A stretch of DNA of 64,000 bases from Acidobacteriota bacterium (GCA_003225295.1 QHYZ01000054.1:86520-150519); one strand, 5' to 3'. Positions 17,762 through 26,722 are shown, counted from the first letter of the stretch. Notes: generated by a model not told the origin, from the sequence alone. Made by a program: numbers and translations.

Positions 17762-18202
17762 ATGAAGTCTCTCAATTCCCTTCAGCCGCTGGGGTTGCTG
17801 GTCCTTCGCCTCTCTCTCGGGCTGATTTTCTTCTCCCACGGTTATCCGAAGCTGGCGCACTCCGGCGCGGAGATGCAGGACTTCTTTGTGCAGCACGGTC
17901 TGCCGGGATATTTCGTTTACATTGCCGGCGTCTTGGAAGTCTTCGGCGCCATTCTCTTGGTGCTAGGGTTGTTCACGCGTGCCGCGGCATTGCTCCTGGC
18001 CATCGAAATGGGTGTGGCCATTTGGAAGGTCCACAGTACCGGAAGCTACTTGGCCGTGCACAATTACGAATTCCCTCTCGCGGTGCTAGCCGGCAGCTTC
18101 GCTCTCGCCACTGTCGGCGCAGGACTATTGTCTCTCGACCATCCCCTCTTAGAGCGTGGAGGCAAGTCTCGGTTTCCCAGGAATTCGAAGCTAGCGAGGT
18201 GA
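17762..18202 (+). CDS. DoxX family membrane protein
   Basis: A 146-residue DoxX-like protein with four membrane helices. The typical N-terminal PLGLLVLRLSLGLIFFSHGYPKL and GVLEVFGAILLVLGLFTR are present. ATG 17762 is preferred over 17741 because GGAGG lies seven bases upstream of it. DoxX proteins are linked to thiol stress and quinone-related redox complexes, but a specific role cannot be assigned here. It stands alone between the SH3 and PspC genes. Confidence 0.88.
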   Translation: MKSLNSLQPLGLLVLRLSLGLIFFSHGYPKLAHSGAEMQDFFVQHGLPGYFVYIAGVLEVFGAILLVLGLFTRAAALLLAIEMGVAIWKVHSTGSYLAVHNYEFPLAVLAGSFALATVGAGLLSLDHPLLERGGKSRFPRNSKLAR

Positions 18203-18429
18203 ATCCCTATCGAGCGAATGAATCGCAGGGTCAGTTGCGATAATGGTGTTACTTGGATCAAAGTAGACCGAGTCGACCCTGGGGCTGCCGTACTGCCTGG
18301 TAGCGTGCGAAGAAAATCACTCAGCGAGCCTTTTTAGTGTCGCGTTCGAACATGCTTTGTTCCCTCGCTTCGTCTTGCGCCGGGACGACCAGGTTCGCTA
18401 AGGCGATGCGGAAGGCTGGTTTTAACAGT

Positions 18430-18762
18430 CTAGGAAACCGCAGTTGCCGAGGTTGGTATTACTCCAGCTGGGGCCACCGGGAGCACAATCCAAAGAACGA
18501 TGTAAGCAAGAAAGCCTGTCCCGGCAAAGAGAATGGCCAGCAGCCACACGACGCGAACGATGGTGGGATCAAGGTCAAAATAGTCTGCCAAACCAGCGCA
18601 CACGCCGGCAATCTTCTTGTCGGTGCTCGAGCGCATCAATTTCTTCTTGCCACCTGTCTCCGGCGAAAGGCCTGGCGCAGGAGTATCCGGCTGCTTGGCG
18701 CCGCAGTTGTAGCAAAACCTTGAGCCCACCGCGATGTCTTTTCGGCAGTTTACGCAAGTCAT
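18430..18762 (-). CDS. Zinc-ribbon PspC-domain membrane protein
   Basis: A 110-residue protein. An N-terminal zinc ribbon (CVNCRKDI, then FCYNCGAKQ) is followed by a Pro/Gly linker and a PspC domain ([30 protein letters not shown], then a second hydrophobic segment [11 protein letters not shown]). PspC proteins sense envelope stress in phage-shock responses, but pspA is not in the window. The stretch from the DoxX gene to here (18203-18429) shows no further gene. Confidence 0.88.
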   Translation of the reverse strand: MTCVNCRKDIAVGSRFCYNCGAKQPDTPAPGLSPETGGKKKLMRSSTDKKIAGVCAGLADYFDLDPTIVRVVWLLAILFAGTGFLAYIVLWIVLPVAPAGVIPTSATAVS

Positions 18763-18861
18763 TGAGTCACCCCCACAGAGCGATTTATCTTGGTGTCCCT
18801 ATCGAAGTACGCAAATGCACCCGAAAAAGTTTCCTTTCCTCGAAGTCTAAACCGAAACGGC

Positions 18862-21018
18862 TCAATACTCCAGAAGCTGCTTCACCGCCGCCGTAAGGTG
18901 GCTGGTCTGGGGAAGGATCACGTCCTCCAGCTTGGGCTGGTACGCGCAGAAAGTGTCCATGGCCGCAACGCGCCTAATCGGGGCGTCCAGCTCCTCGAAG
19001 AGTTCGTCCGCGATGCGCGCGGTGATCTCCGCTCCATAGCCCCAACTCAACATGTCTTCGTAAGCCACGATGACCCGGTGAGTCTTCCGAACGGTCCGCC
19101 GGATGGTCTCCCAGTCGTAAGGCGATAGCGAACGCAGGTCAATGATTTCAACGGAAATACCTTCGCGCTCGAGCTGTGCTGCCGCCACTTCCGCTCGATG
19201 GACCACCGCACCGTAAGTGACGATGCTGAGGTCGCTGCCCTCTTTCACCATCCGCGCCTTGCCGAACGGAATCGTAAAATCGGGTCCGGGATTCTCCGAG
19301 CGGTTATACGGCTGGCGATACAGATGCTTGTGTTCGAGGAACATCACCGGATCGTCGCATCGGATGGCGGTGCGCAAAAGACCCGCCACGTCGAGCGCCG
19401 TGGATGGCATCACCACCCGCAGCCCCGGGCAGTGCGTGAAAATCGATTCGCCGCTCTGGCTGTGATACACCCCGCCACCTGTCAGGTACCCTCCGATGGC
19501 CACTCGAATGACGACCGGCGCCTTGAAGGCCCCATTCGAACGCCAGCGCATCACGCACAGCTCGTCGCGAATCTGCATCATGGCCGGCCAAATGTAGTCA
19601 AAGAACTGGATTTCTGCAACGGGCTTCAATCCGCGCGTGGCCATTCCCAGTGCGCGCCCGACGATGCTCGCTTCCGCAAGCGGTGTATTGAAAACGCGGT
19701 CGCTGCCGTACTTGCGCTGCAATCCCGCGGTGGCTTTGAATACGCCGCCCTTCCCCTTTACGTGTTTGAGGTTGTCTTCGCGGCTGGCGTCGGCGACGTC
19801 TTCGCCGAAAACGGTAATGCGCTCGTCGCGTGCCATCTCGTCGGCAAGGGTCAGCGCGACCATTTCAACCATGGTCTTTGGCGCGCCGTGCAATTGGGGT
19901 TCTGCTTCGAACGCGGCGGACGTCGGATCCACGTCTGGCGAATACACGTTCATTCGAATCGAATCGATGGACGGCGCCTCGGCAGCCAGTGCCTGGTCGG
20001 CGGCTTCGCGGACTTCATTGTCGATTTCCGCTTCCAGGCTCTCGATTTGCTTCTGATCGAGGATGCCTTCCCGCACCAGAAAGAGCGCAAACTTTGAAAT
20101 CGGATCGCGGCGCGCCTCTCCTTCGCGTTCCTCGGCGCTCTTATACAGTTTTTCGTCATCGGAAAGCGAATGCGAATACGGGCGCGTCACGTGCGCATGG
20201 ATCAGCGCCGGACCGCGGCGGTCGCGGCAGTGCTGCGCCGCCTCCTTGCAGACGGAATAGCTTTCGATCGGATCGGTGCCGTCGCATTCCGCCACATGCA
20301 GCCCGGGAAACCCTCGCACAAGTTTCGAGATGCTCCCGCCGGCGGTCTGCACTTCAACCGGCACGGAGATGGCGTAGCCGTTGTCTTCCACCAGATACAG
20401 CAGCGGGAGTTTCTTGGCGCAGGCGACGTTCAAGGATTCCCAGAACTCGCCCTCGCTGCTTGCCCCTTCTCCGCCCGAAACATAGACGATTTCGTCACGG
20501 CAGTTATTGACGTATTCGCCGAGCGGGGCGTTCTTCGCTTGGGTCAGAGCCTGGGGCCGTCCCTCGTAATAGAGCGTGGCTTCGGCGGCGCCCACCGCCT
20601 GTACAAATTGCGTGCCTGTGCAGGAGGACTTGCTGACGATGTTCAACTTGGGCTGGCCCCAATGCGACGGCATCTGCCGGCCGCCGGAGCTGGGGTCGTC
20701 CTTTGCTCCCACTGCCGCAAGAAGAGTTTCTAGTGGCGTCACGCCGAGCATGAGGCAGAGCGCGCGGTCGCGATAATAGGGATAAATCCAGTCAACTCCC
20801 GGCCGCAGGGATAATCCCATGGCTGCACAAACTGCTTCGTGCCCGGCACTGGAGATCTGGAAGTAGATTTTGTTCTGGCGCTTCAGTTGAATCTCGCGGT
20901 CATCGAGCCGCCGCGAAAGGAACATCGTGCGGTAGATGCGAATCAGGGTATGGTGATCGAGGCCGCTAACCTTGGGGGCGTCAAGCTTTGCTAGTTTGAC
21001 GCGCGTTTGTAACGCCAT
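18862..21018 (-). CDS. Fused E1 alpha/beta subunit of a 2-oxoacid dehydrogenase
   Basis: A 718-residue thiamine-diphosphate enzyme, probably branched-chain 2-oxoacid (2-oxoisovalerate) type. The alpha half (about residues 20-360) has the TPP segment [18 protein letters not shown] followed by [10 protein letters not shown], and [10 protein letters not shown] before it. The beta half (about 390-715) starts [26 protein letters not shown] and includes [27 protein letters not shown] and a C-terminal transketolase-type segment. Alpha and beta are separate genes in many bacteria; the fusion is intact and in frame. E2 and E3 are not in the window. ATG 21018 was chosen because the upstream extension to 21093 has no family similarity. 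Confidence 0.92.
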   Translation of the reverse strand: MALQTRVKLAKLDAPKVSGLDHHTLIRIYRTMFLSRRLDDREIQLKRQNKIYFQISSAGHEAVCAAMGLSLRPGVDWIYPYYRDRALCLMLGVTPLETLLAAVGAKDDPSSGGRQMPSHWGQPKLNIVSKSSCTGTQFVQAVGAAEATLYYEGRPQALTQAKNAPLGEYVNNCRDEIVYVSGGEGASSEGEFWESLNVACAKKLPLLYLVEDNGYAISVPVEVQTAGGSISKLVRGFPGLHVAECDGTDPIESYSVCKEAAQHCRDRRGPALIHAHVTRPYSHSLSDDEKLYKSAEEREGEARRDPISKFALFLVREGILDQKQIESLEAEIDNEVREAADQALAAEAPSIDSIRMNVYSPDVDPTSAAFEAEPQLHGAPKTMVEMVALTLADEMARDERITVFGEDVADASREDNLKHVKGKGGVFKATAGLQRKYGSDRVFNTPLAEASIVGRALGMATRGLKPVAEIQFFDYIWPAMMQIRDELCVMRWRSNGAFKAPVVIRVAIGGYLTGGGVYHSQSGESIFTHCPGLRVVMPSTALDVAGLLRTAIRCDDPVMFLEHKHLYRQPYNRSENPGPDFTIPFGKARMVKEGSDLSIVTYGAVVHRAEVAAAQLEREGISVEIIDLRSLSPYDWETIRRTVRKTHRVIVAYEDMLSWGYGAEITARIADELFEELDAPIRRVAAMDTFCAYQPKLEDVILPQTSHLTAAVKQLLEY

Positions 21019-21182
21019 TCGTTCTGCCCTCAAGTTGGAGTCCGGACGTTCGCGGGATTCAATTATACCGGATTTCCACCGGACGCCGTCCAAATTGGTG
21101 CTGCTGGCTGACCCTGGGCCCCGAACTTTGCAGCCAATTTGGCCCTGAGACTTGATGCCCGGTAATCCTTCTCGCGGTCAAA

Positions 21183-21650
21183 TCACTCAAGAGTTTCGAA
21201 TTGCCGGTCGATCGATTCGAATTCCGGATCGTGGTGATGAACAACTTTCGGTGAAGCGCTCTTGAAAGGCTCCTCGGACGGGATGCGATCCAGCCAGCGC
21301 TGTTCGGAAAGTTTTTCGTGCGAAGAAAAATAGAGCCTGACCAGCAAGCCCACTTTCCCGTTGGTGGCCGTCGCCGGTTTTTCCGCAGCCGGCTCGCTCG
21401 CTTTAGCGGATGCTGCTTTGCCTTTCGTCTTTCCCGCGGCTTTTCCTTTGGATTTTCCCGGTGGAGCCGCCTGGGCAGTGGGTTCGGGCTTGGAACGGTC
21501 TTCGGCGGCCGCGCTTTGAGGACGCTCCAACTTGTACTGCAGCTTTTTGTCGAGGCGAAAAGCCTGCTTCCAGCCGTCGAGTTTGTGTCGAGCCTGCTGA
21601 GCCTTCTCCTCGTCCGTGCCAAAATCCAACCGAATATAGCTGTGAGCCAT
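21183..21650 (-). CDS. Conserved hypothetical protein with a low-complexity linker
   Basis: About 155 residues from ATG 21650 (MAHSYIRLDFGTDEEKAQQA). The N-terminal 50 residues are charged and helical, the middle (about 50-105) is Ala/Lys/Pro-rich low complexity, and the C-terminal part (GKVGLLVRLYFSSHEKLSEQRWLDRIP) is again ordered. It has no motif of known function. The N terminus looks like a small domain I associate with acidobacterial hypothetical proteins, but this is memory and not a search result. It is 164 bases upstream of the E1 gene on the same strand. Confidence 0.6.
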   Translation of the reverse strand: MAHSYIRLDFGTDEEKAQQARHKLDGWKQAFRLDKKLQYKLERPQSAAAEDRSKPEPTAQAAPPGKSKGKAAGKTKGKAASAKASEPAAEKPATATNGKVGLLVRLYFSSHEKLSEQRWLDRIPSEEPFKSASPKVVHHHDPEFESIDRQFETLE

Positions 21651-21749
21651 GATTCGAGTCTGCGACGTGCCGGGCGCCAAGTCAAGATTCGAAGGATAGC
21701 GCCTTGCTTACCGCTGTGGCCGTAAGGCTCCGGACTGCTGGCCGGCTCC

Positions 21750-21890
21750 TTAAAACGTCTGCGCGGCGTCTTATGCTGCTCGATATAACTCTTGAGAGTG
21801 TTGCGGGGGGGCACGGCCGCAACTGGCGCCGAAATAGGAAGGCGACCACAGCACACCTTGCCGATGGGTATCGAACCAGTCGCGCATGGG
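21750..21890 (-). pseudogene. Decayed C-terminal piece of an IS200/IS605 TnpA transposase
   Basis: The minus strand encodes RDWFDTHRQGVLWSPSYFG and then, in another frame, NTLKSYIEQHKTPRRR. Together these match the C-terminal third of Y1 (IS200-type) transposases, in which LWSxSYF is followed by GGAPL and a catalytic-Tyr helix YIExQK. The two parts are separated by a frameshift at a run of seven G (21805-21811). Nothing recognisable remains of the N-terminal half, and no end hairpins were seen. It lies just before the copper-type cluster. Confidence 0.55.
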
Positions 21891-21903
21891 AAAGCCTTTT
21901 CCT

Positions 21904-21909
21904 GTATAA
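21904..21909 (+). promoter_or_regulatory. Candidate -10 box TATAAT
   Basis: A perfect TATAAT sits about 23 bases before the ATG at 21932. No good -35 hexamer is seen at the right spacing. A start of transcription near 21916 would exclude ATG 21914 and support ATG 21932 as the translation start of the Cys/His/Met-rich protein. Confidence 0.35.
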
Positions 21910-21931
21910 TTGAATGGCTATCGGGAGACCC

Positions 21932-22348
21932 ATGACCCTCCGCGATCAACGTCGCCGGCGTTCGATTTCCGCAAGTATCTGCTTGCTCGTAGTTGTTTTA
22001 CTCTACGCGCCGCTCGCCGGAGCCGCATGGTCGTCATCTCAATCCGCCTGCTGCACCTCCGGTCAGTGCCCGATCCCCGCGCATCATCACCAGAAGACCC
22101 CCGCCGTGCCCGCGAATCACATGGACTGCGCGCATGAGATGTCCGGAATGATGGCCTGCAGCATGTCTTGCTGTCATGATTCTGACCGCTGGCTGGTCGC
22201 TTCGATTGCCTTCGTGCTGCCCGCGTCGGTAGCAGTTGACGTGGCGGCGGCGATCAATTCGCCCATGGAGCTGGCGAAAGCCTCCGATTTTCCGCGTTCG
22301 ATCGAACCTCTCTCTCCTCCTCCTCGCTCCGTCTCCGCGGCCATCTGA
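21932..22348 (+). CDS. Secreted Cys/His/Met-rich protein, likely metal (copper) handling
   Basis: About 138 residues with an N-terminal signal (basic RRRR, then ICLLVVVLLYAPLAGA). The mature part begins with a dense metal-ligand region: ACCTSGQCPIPAHHH, then HMDCAHEMSGMMACSMSCCHD, about 25 Cys, His and Met residues within 60. A hydrophobic segment (VASIAFVLPASVAVDVAAAI) follows. ATG 21932 has GGGAG upstream; ATG 21914 is in frame but overlaps the likely transcription start. It is followed by a TonB receptor and a CusF-like lipoprotein, so copper binding is inferred from composition and neighbours. I do not recognise a named family. Confidence 0.65.
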   Translation: MTLRDQRRRRSISASICLLVVVLLYAPLAGAAWSSSQSACCTSGQCPIPAHHHQKTPAVPANHMDCAHEMSGMMACSMSCCHDSDRWLVASIAFVLPASVAVDVAAAINSPMELAKASDFPRSIEPLSPPPRSVSAAI

Positions 22349-22433
22349 CGCACAGCTGTCTGCTCACATTCGCTGATCAACCCGAGCTGCGGCTTTCAAT
22401 GCCGTGCGACTGATCCTTGGAGGATGGGATTCC

Positions 22434-24665
22434 ATGAAACGCACTTTCCTATTAGTAGTTGTCTTATTTGTCGCTCTTCCAGTTTTCGGCACGGTCTTCG
22501 GTACGGTACGAGGGATTGTGCACGATCCGCAGCACCGGCCCGTACCAGACGTCACCGTCACGCTGAAGTCCAAGACCTCCAGCTACGTTCAAACCGCACC
22601 AACCGATGCAAACGGCGAGTTTCATTTCGATGCGGTTCCACTTGGCGAATATCGCGTAACCGCCTCTGCCGCTTCCTTCGCCAGCGAGGAACAAACCATC
22701 GGTGTGCTCTCCGGGACGGCTCCCATTTTGCACTTTGAGATGAAGCTTGGCTCCCAATCCGAGTCAATCACCGTTTCCGCTGACGTCGGACCGGGCCAGC
22801 TCGAGTCCATCACGCCCAGCACGCTCGTCAACCGGCTGGAAATCAGCGATACACCCGGCGCCTCACGAACCAACAGCTTGGCGCTGATTACCGATTACGT
22901 CCCCGGTTCCTACGTCGTCCACGATCAGTTGCACGTCCGCGGCGGCCATCAAGTGACCTGGCTGATCGATGGCGTGGCGATTCCCAACACCAACATCGCC
23001 AGCAACCTCGGTCCTCAGGTCGACCCAAAAGACATCGATACCATGGAGGCGCAACGCGGGAGCTACTCGGCCGACTACGGCGACCGCACCTACGGCATTT
23101 TCAACGTCGCCCCCCGCACCGGGTTCGAGCGCGACAACGAAGCCGAGCTCGTCCTCAGTGCCGGCAATTTCTATCAAACCGACGACCAGCTGAACTTCGG
23201 TGGCCACACCAATCGCTTCGCCTATTACGCCAGCGTGAACGGAAACCGCACCAATCTCGGTTTGCAGACTCCAACCTCCGCGGTCATCCACGATGGGGCC
23301 AACGGCTTCGGCGGCTTCACTTCGTTGATTTACAACGCGGATTCACAAAACCAGTTGCGCCTGCTCGCGCAGACGCGGCGTGACTTCTATCAAGTCCCCT
23401 TCGACCCAAACCACCCCGGCACCGAGGGTCAGTTCCTCGCCGACGCCAACCGCGAGGACGACTCCTTTGTTGCTTTTTCTTGGGTCCGCACATCCAGTCC
23501 GGGGCTCATGCTCACGATCTCGCCCTTCTACCACTACAACCGCGCAAATTATCAAAGTGCCCTCGAGGACTTCCCCAGTTCCGCAACCGAAGACCGCCGC
23601 TCGAAGTACCAAGGTGGCCAGGCCACGCTTTCATGGATCAAGAACCGCAGCAACCTTCGCGTCGGTCTTTATGGCTTTTCTCAACGGGACGATCAACTCT
23701 TTGGTTTGATCTGCCAGGACCCCGCGCAATGCCAGAACGTGGACCCACAAGAGAGACATAGCCCAATTGGAGGGCTCGCGGCCGTCTACGCCGAAGAACA
23801 GTTCAAAGCAGCACCCTGGCTCAACTTGAGTGCCGGCCTCCGACAAACGCACTTCTCCGGCGGAGTGGTCGAGAATGCCACCAGCCCGCGTTTCGGCGCT
23901 TCCCTGCGGATTCCCAAGCTCCACTGGGTTTTCCGCGCCTTCTACGGCCATTTCTACCAGGCGCCGCCTTTGTTGACGGTTTCCGGTCCGCTCCTTGAAG
24001 CCGCCAACAATCAGAATCTGAGCTTTATTCCGCTCCACGGAGAACGAGATGAAGAACACCAGTTTGGCGTCACCATTCCCTTCCACGGCTGGACGCTCGA
24101 CGCCAGCAATTTTCTCACTCGTGCCGAGAATTTCTTCGACCATAACACCTTCAACAACTCCGATTTGTTTTTCCCCGTAACTATTCAGGGTGCGCGCATC
24201 AACGGCTGGGAGCTCACGCTCCGCTCTCCCCGCATCCGCCACCGCGCCCAGGTTTACTTAACCTATTCGAATCAGCTGGCCCTCGCCTTTGGCAACATCA
24301 ACGGCGGACTCACCGACTTTTCCTTTGGTGAGGGCTTCCAGCTCCTCGATCACGACCAGCGCCACACCCTGCACCTCGGCGTGCGCTACGATTTCCCATT
24401 CCATTCCTACGCTTCGACCGACGTCTACTACGCCTCCGGCTTCACCAACGGCGACCCGCTGGTCCCCGGCGATCATCTCCAACCGCACACCACATTTGAC
24501 CTCGCGCTGGGAAAGAGTTTCGGTGAGAGGTTCTCCGTAAACGTTCAAGCCTTGAACGTCGCCAATCGCCGCGTTCTCCTCGACAACAGTTTTACTTTCG
24601 GCGGAACTCACTACTTGAATCCGCGCGAACTCTACGTCCAGGTGCGCTACCGTTTTCATTTGTAG
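22434..24665 (+). CDS. TonB-dependent outer-membrane receptor, possibly for a copper ligand
   Basis: About 743 residues. Signal peptide MKRTFLLVVVLFVALPVFG, then a carboxypeptidase-regulatory-like beta-sandwich (about 22-105: VRGIVHDPQHRPVPDVTVTL), a plug domain (HVRGGHQVTWLIDGVAIPNTNI, about 165-240) and a beta-barrel ending in LYVQVRYRFHL with a terminal aromatic-x-Leu suited to Bam insertion. ATG 22434 has GGAGG ten bases upstream. It is shorter than the Oar-like receptors of the same phylum and than the second receptor in this window. Its neighbours suggest transport of copper or a copper-binding ligand; this is inference. Confidence 0.88.
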   Translation: MKRTFLLVVVLFVALPVFGTVFGTVRGIVHDPQHRPVPDVTVTLKSKTSSYVQTAPTDANGEFHFDAVPLGEYRVTASAASFASEEQTIGVLSGTAPILHFEMKLGSQSESITVSADVGPGQLESITPSTLVNRLEISDTPGASRTNSLALITDYVPGSYVVHDQLHVRGGHQVTWLIDGVAIPNTNIASNLGPQVDPKDIDTMEAQRGSYSADYGDRTYGIFNVAPRTGFERDNEAELVLSAGNFYQTDDQLNFGGHTNRFAYYASVNGNRTNLGLQTPTSAVIHDGANGFGGFTSLIYNADSQNQLRLLAQTRRDFYQVPFDPNHPGTEGQFLADANREDDSFVAFSWVRTSSPGLMLTISPFYHYNRANYQSALEDFPSSATEDRRSKYQGGQATLSWIKNRSNLRVGLYGFSQRDDQLFGLICQDPAQCQNVDPQERHSPIGGLAAVYAEEQFKAAPWLNLSAGLRQTHFSGGVVENATSPRFGASLRIPKLHWVFRAFYGHFYQAPPLLTVSGPLLEAANNQNLSFIPLHGERDEEHQFGVTIPFHGWTLDASNFLTRAENFFDHNTFNNSDLFFPVTIQGARINGWELTLRSPRIRHRAQVYLTYSNQLALAFGNINGGLTDFSFGEGFQLLDHDQRHTLHLGVRYDFPFHSYASTDVYYASGFTNGDPLVPGDHLQPHTTFDLALGKSFGERFSVNVQALNVANRRVLLDNSFTFGGTHYLNPRELYVQVRYRFHL

Positions 24666-24766
24666 CGGCGGCGCCAGAGCCGTGGCGGGCCGCTCGAGGG
24701 GAGCCCCCTCCAGCACTTGCCGCCGCGGCCCTGTTCATGAGAATCGTCGAAGGGAGTGAGAAGCCA

Positions 24767-25123
24767 ATGCGACACTTGCAGACATTCGTGATACTGGCCG
24801 AGGGAATATTGATTTCCGTCTTGGCAGGGTGTGAAACCAAGCCCGAACAGAGGCATTATCCTATCCAGGCCGAAGTTGTCGCGGTTGAATTGCCGAAGAA
24901 ACTTATTATCGTAAAACACGGAGACATTCCAGGATTGATGCCGGCGATGACCATGAGCTACACCATCGCCAAAGAGGCCGAATCGCTGGGACCTGGCGAC
25001 AAGATCTCCGCCGATTTGGTTGTCTCCAGCAGCAACGCGCGGATCGAAAAAATCGTCCTCCTCGAAAAAGCCAAACCGAATCCAACGCCAGCACCATCGA
25101 AGGCCGATGCCTCTCTTGGGTAG
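24767..25123 (+). CDS. CusF-like copper-binding lipoprotein
   Basis: About 118 residues with a lipoprotein signal (ILAEGILISVLAGC, lipobox LAGC). The mature domain has the copper-binding beta-barrel pattern found in CusF and in SCO1-linked proteins: YPIQAEVVAVELPKKLIIVKHGDIPG, then LMPAMTMSYTI, in which the His and Met residues bind copper. A C-terminal KIVLLEK strand completes the domain. Periplasmic copper chaperone or sensor is the likely role. It follows the receptor by about 100 bases. Confidence 0.8.
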   Translation: MRHLQTFVILAEGILISVLAGCETKPEQRHYPIQAEVVAVELPKKLIIVKHGDIPGLMPAMTMSYTIAKEAESLGPGDKISADLVVSSSNARIEKIVLLEKAKPNPTPAPSKADASLG

Positions 25124-25760
25124 TGGAGTGGAACCAAGGCAAGAAGCCAAAAACCTTTTCCGTCTGACTCGCTTCGGCATGATCAATTGTTTTCTGGTTA
25201 GGGAAGACGATGGGCTCACTCTCATCGATACCAGCCTCGCCGGATCAGCGCCCGGCATACTGAAAGCAGCGCGAACCCTGGGCGCGCCGATTCGCCGCAT
25301 CGTTCTCACACACGCCCACATTGATCATGTGGGATCCACAGACGATCTTGTCCGCGAACTTGCAGGTATCGATTTCTTTGTTGGGCGGCGTGAGTCCCGC
25401 CTTCTCACTCGCGATTTTTCATTTGGATGCGGGTGAAAGAGGGAAAAAGCTGCTCGGTTTTCCAGGCGTGAAATCCCGCCCTGCGCTCCTCCTCAACGAT
25501 GGTGACCGCGTAGGCTCTCTTCAGGCCGTTTTTTCTCCGGGTCATACGCCGGGCCACATGGCGTACCTGGATGTCCGCGATGGTTCATTGATCGCCGGAG
25601 ACGCTTTCACCACGCAAATGGGGGTGATCGTGGCCGGCGTATTCAAGTTCTACCATGTCGCGCCGTAGAGCCCCTGCCTTCAGGCATGGGGATATAAGAC
25701 GCGGTATGCAGCTTAAAGATATCTGTTGGCAATGAAAGGCGAAGCTGTATCATCCCTTTC

Positions 25761-26159
25761 ATGATGCTAGGCTACAAGTCGAACAACCATGTCGTGTACA
25801 GCTGTAAATATCACGTCATTTGGTGCCCGAAGTATCGCCGCAAAGTTCTCGTTGGCGATATCGCCAAACGGCTTGAGGAAATCATGCGCAAGACTGCTCT
25901 AAAGTATCGAGCGGAGATCAGCGCTCTGGAAATCGTGCCAGACCAGGTTCACCTGCTTTGCGAAGTGGACCCTCAGTTTGGGATCCACCGTTTTGTCAAG
26001 CGCATCAAGGCTGTAACGTCACACGTCTTGAGAAAAGAATTCGTCAGCCTCCGAAAGCGCCTGCCAAGTCTGTGGACGAATTCGTACTTGGTCTCAACCG
26101 TGGGCGGTGCACCGCTCGAAGTCATGAAGCAGTACGTGGAGAATCAAAAGAATGTCTGA
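25761..26159 (+). CDS. tnpA: IS200/IS605 Y1 transposase TnpA, HUH motif altered
   Basis: A 132-residue TnpA with the family N terminus (SCKYHVIWCPKYRRKVL) and C terminus (LWTNSYLVSTVGGAPLEVMKQYVENQK), where Tyr in KQYVE is the nucleophile. The HUH metal motif should read DHVHLL; here it is DQVHLLCEV, so the first His is Gln (around 25941-25943). This should weaken or abolish metal binding and cleavage unless compensated. Length is normal, with no internal stop. Confidence 0.88.
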   Translation: MMLGYKSNNHVVYSCKYHVIWCPKYRRKVLVGDIAKRLEEIMRKTALKYRAEISALEIVPDQVHLLCEVDPQFGIHRFVKRIKAVTSHVLRKEFVSLRKRLPSLWTNSYLVSTVGGAPLEVMKQYVENQKNV

Positions 26160-26351
26160 CGAATACATTACGCCCACGGCCCTTGGTGCCGAGCGTAACT
26201 GCAGCCGTAGCAAGGTCGCACTGCAGCCTGATAAGACGTTTCGAATCGCAGGCTGGGGCGGCCAAAGTGGTTCTCTTTTTGCGATGCCCCGCGTCATAGC
26301 CATCGAACAAGAGTACCAACCTTGCAATGTCCAATAGTAACTCCAAAGAAT
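26160..26351 (+). other. Unassigned sequence inside the IS, between tnpA and right end
   Basis: About 190 bases with no supported gene. A 61-codon frame (26152-26337) runs through it, overlapping the end of tnpA, without any similarity I can name. In tnpB-bearing relatives this position holds the 3' end of tnpB and the guide (omega) RNA scaffold; a remnant of such a region is possible but not shown by the sequence. Confidence 0.3.
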
Positions 26352-26575
26352 CCCCCGCCTTTTGGCGTGGGGAGTCTTCAATTTCCTTTTCCCGCGTTAT
26401 TCTCCCGGAACCGGGAGTGCGCAGCCGAAAGCGCAAAGAAACTTCGAAATGTGAAGCCCGCGCGGCTGGCCGTCGGACACGGCGAGACGATTGAATCTCC
26501 GCTTGCAGCCATGGATCAAGGCATTGAATTGGCCTTCCAGCAATGCGGGAAAATGCTAGACTGAAGTGACTTTCG

Positions 26576-26662
26576 AGTGGCGATGGAGTTCGCCATAACC
26601 GTCCCGGTGATGTTCCCCGGTGCTGATGACTCCTGGCAGCCCAGTGGCGCCAGGAGTTTTTT
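26576..26662 (+). ncRNA. Fluoride riboswitch (crcB motif)
   Basis: The sequence GGCGATGGAGTTCGCC (26579-26594), followed by ATAACCG and then GCTGATGACTCCT (26622-26634), matches the conserved aptamer of the fluoride riboswitch: P1 stem GGCGA/TCGCC, the AACC segment and the terminal CUGAUGACUCCU. The last bases of the aptamer are shared with the 5' arm of an intrinsic terminator, so fluoride binding should prevent termination and allow crcB expression. It starts a few bases after the end of the broken MBL gene. Confidence 0.93.
26630..26662 (+). terminator. Riboswitch-controlled intrinsic terminator
   Basis: CTCCTGGC (26630-26637) pairs with GCCAGGAG (26649-26656), followed by a run of six T (26657-26662). 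The 5' arm overlaps the aptamer's final CUCCU, giving mutually exclusive folding. Confidence 0.9.
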
Positions 26663-26722
26663 GTTTGGTGAACCGCGGGCCATTGGCGCGCCCGCCGGGG
26701 CAAGTGACGGATTGGAGCGACA

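Larger units (their letters stand above)
25651..26381 (+). mobile_element. IS200/IS605-type insertion element with tnpA only
   Basis: The element is bounded by two matching imperfect hairpins: CCCCTGCC-TTCA-GGCATGGGG (25671-25691) at the left and CCCCCGCCTTTTGGCGTGGGG (26352-26372) at the right, each with a bulged T on the 3' arm, as in subterminal hairpins of this family. The right end reads GGGGAGTCTTCAA. There is no target duplication or inverted terminal repeat, as expected for single-strand transposition. Boundaries are inferred from where the interrupted MBL gene stops and resumes, and may be off by a few bases. No tnpB is present. Host DNA on both sides is the MBL gene. Confidence 0.8.
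25107..26564 (+). pseudogene. MBL-fold hydrolase gene broken by an insertion sequence and a frameshift
   Basis: The N-terminal part (25107 onward) carries NCFLVREDDGLTLIDTSL and the metal motif THAHIDHVG. It shifts frame by one base near the T run at 25414-25418, then continues with GDRVGSLQAVFSPGHTPGHMAYLD. At about 25650 the frame is broken by an IS200-type element. Beyond its right end (from 26382) the same protein resumes with FPFPALFSRNRECAAE and the C-terminal AVGHGE motif, ending at 26564. Joining 25650 to 26382 restores phase. Without insertion and frameshift it would be a hydrolase of about 240 residues. It overlaps the CusF-like gene end, so it was likely part of that operon. Confidence 0.8.
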
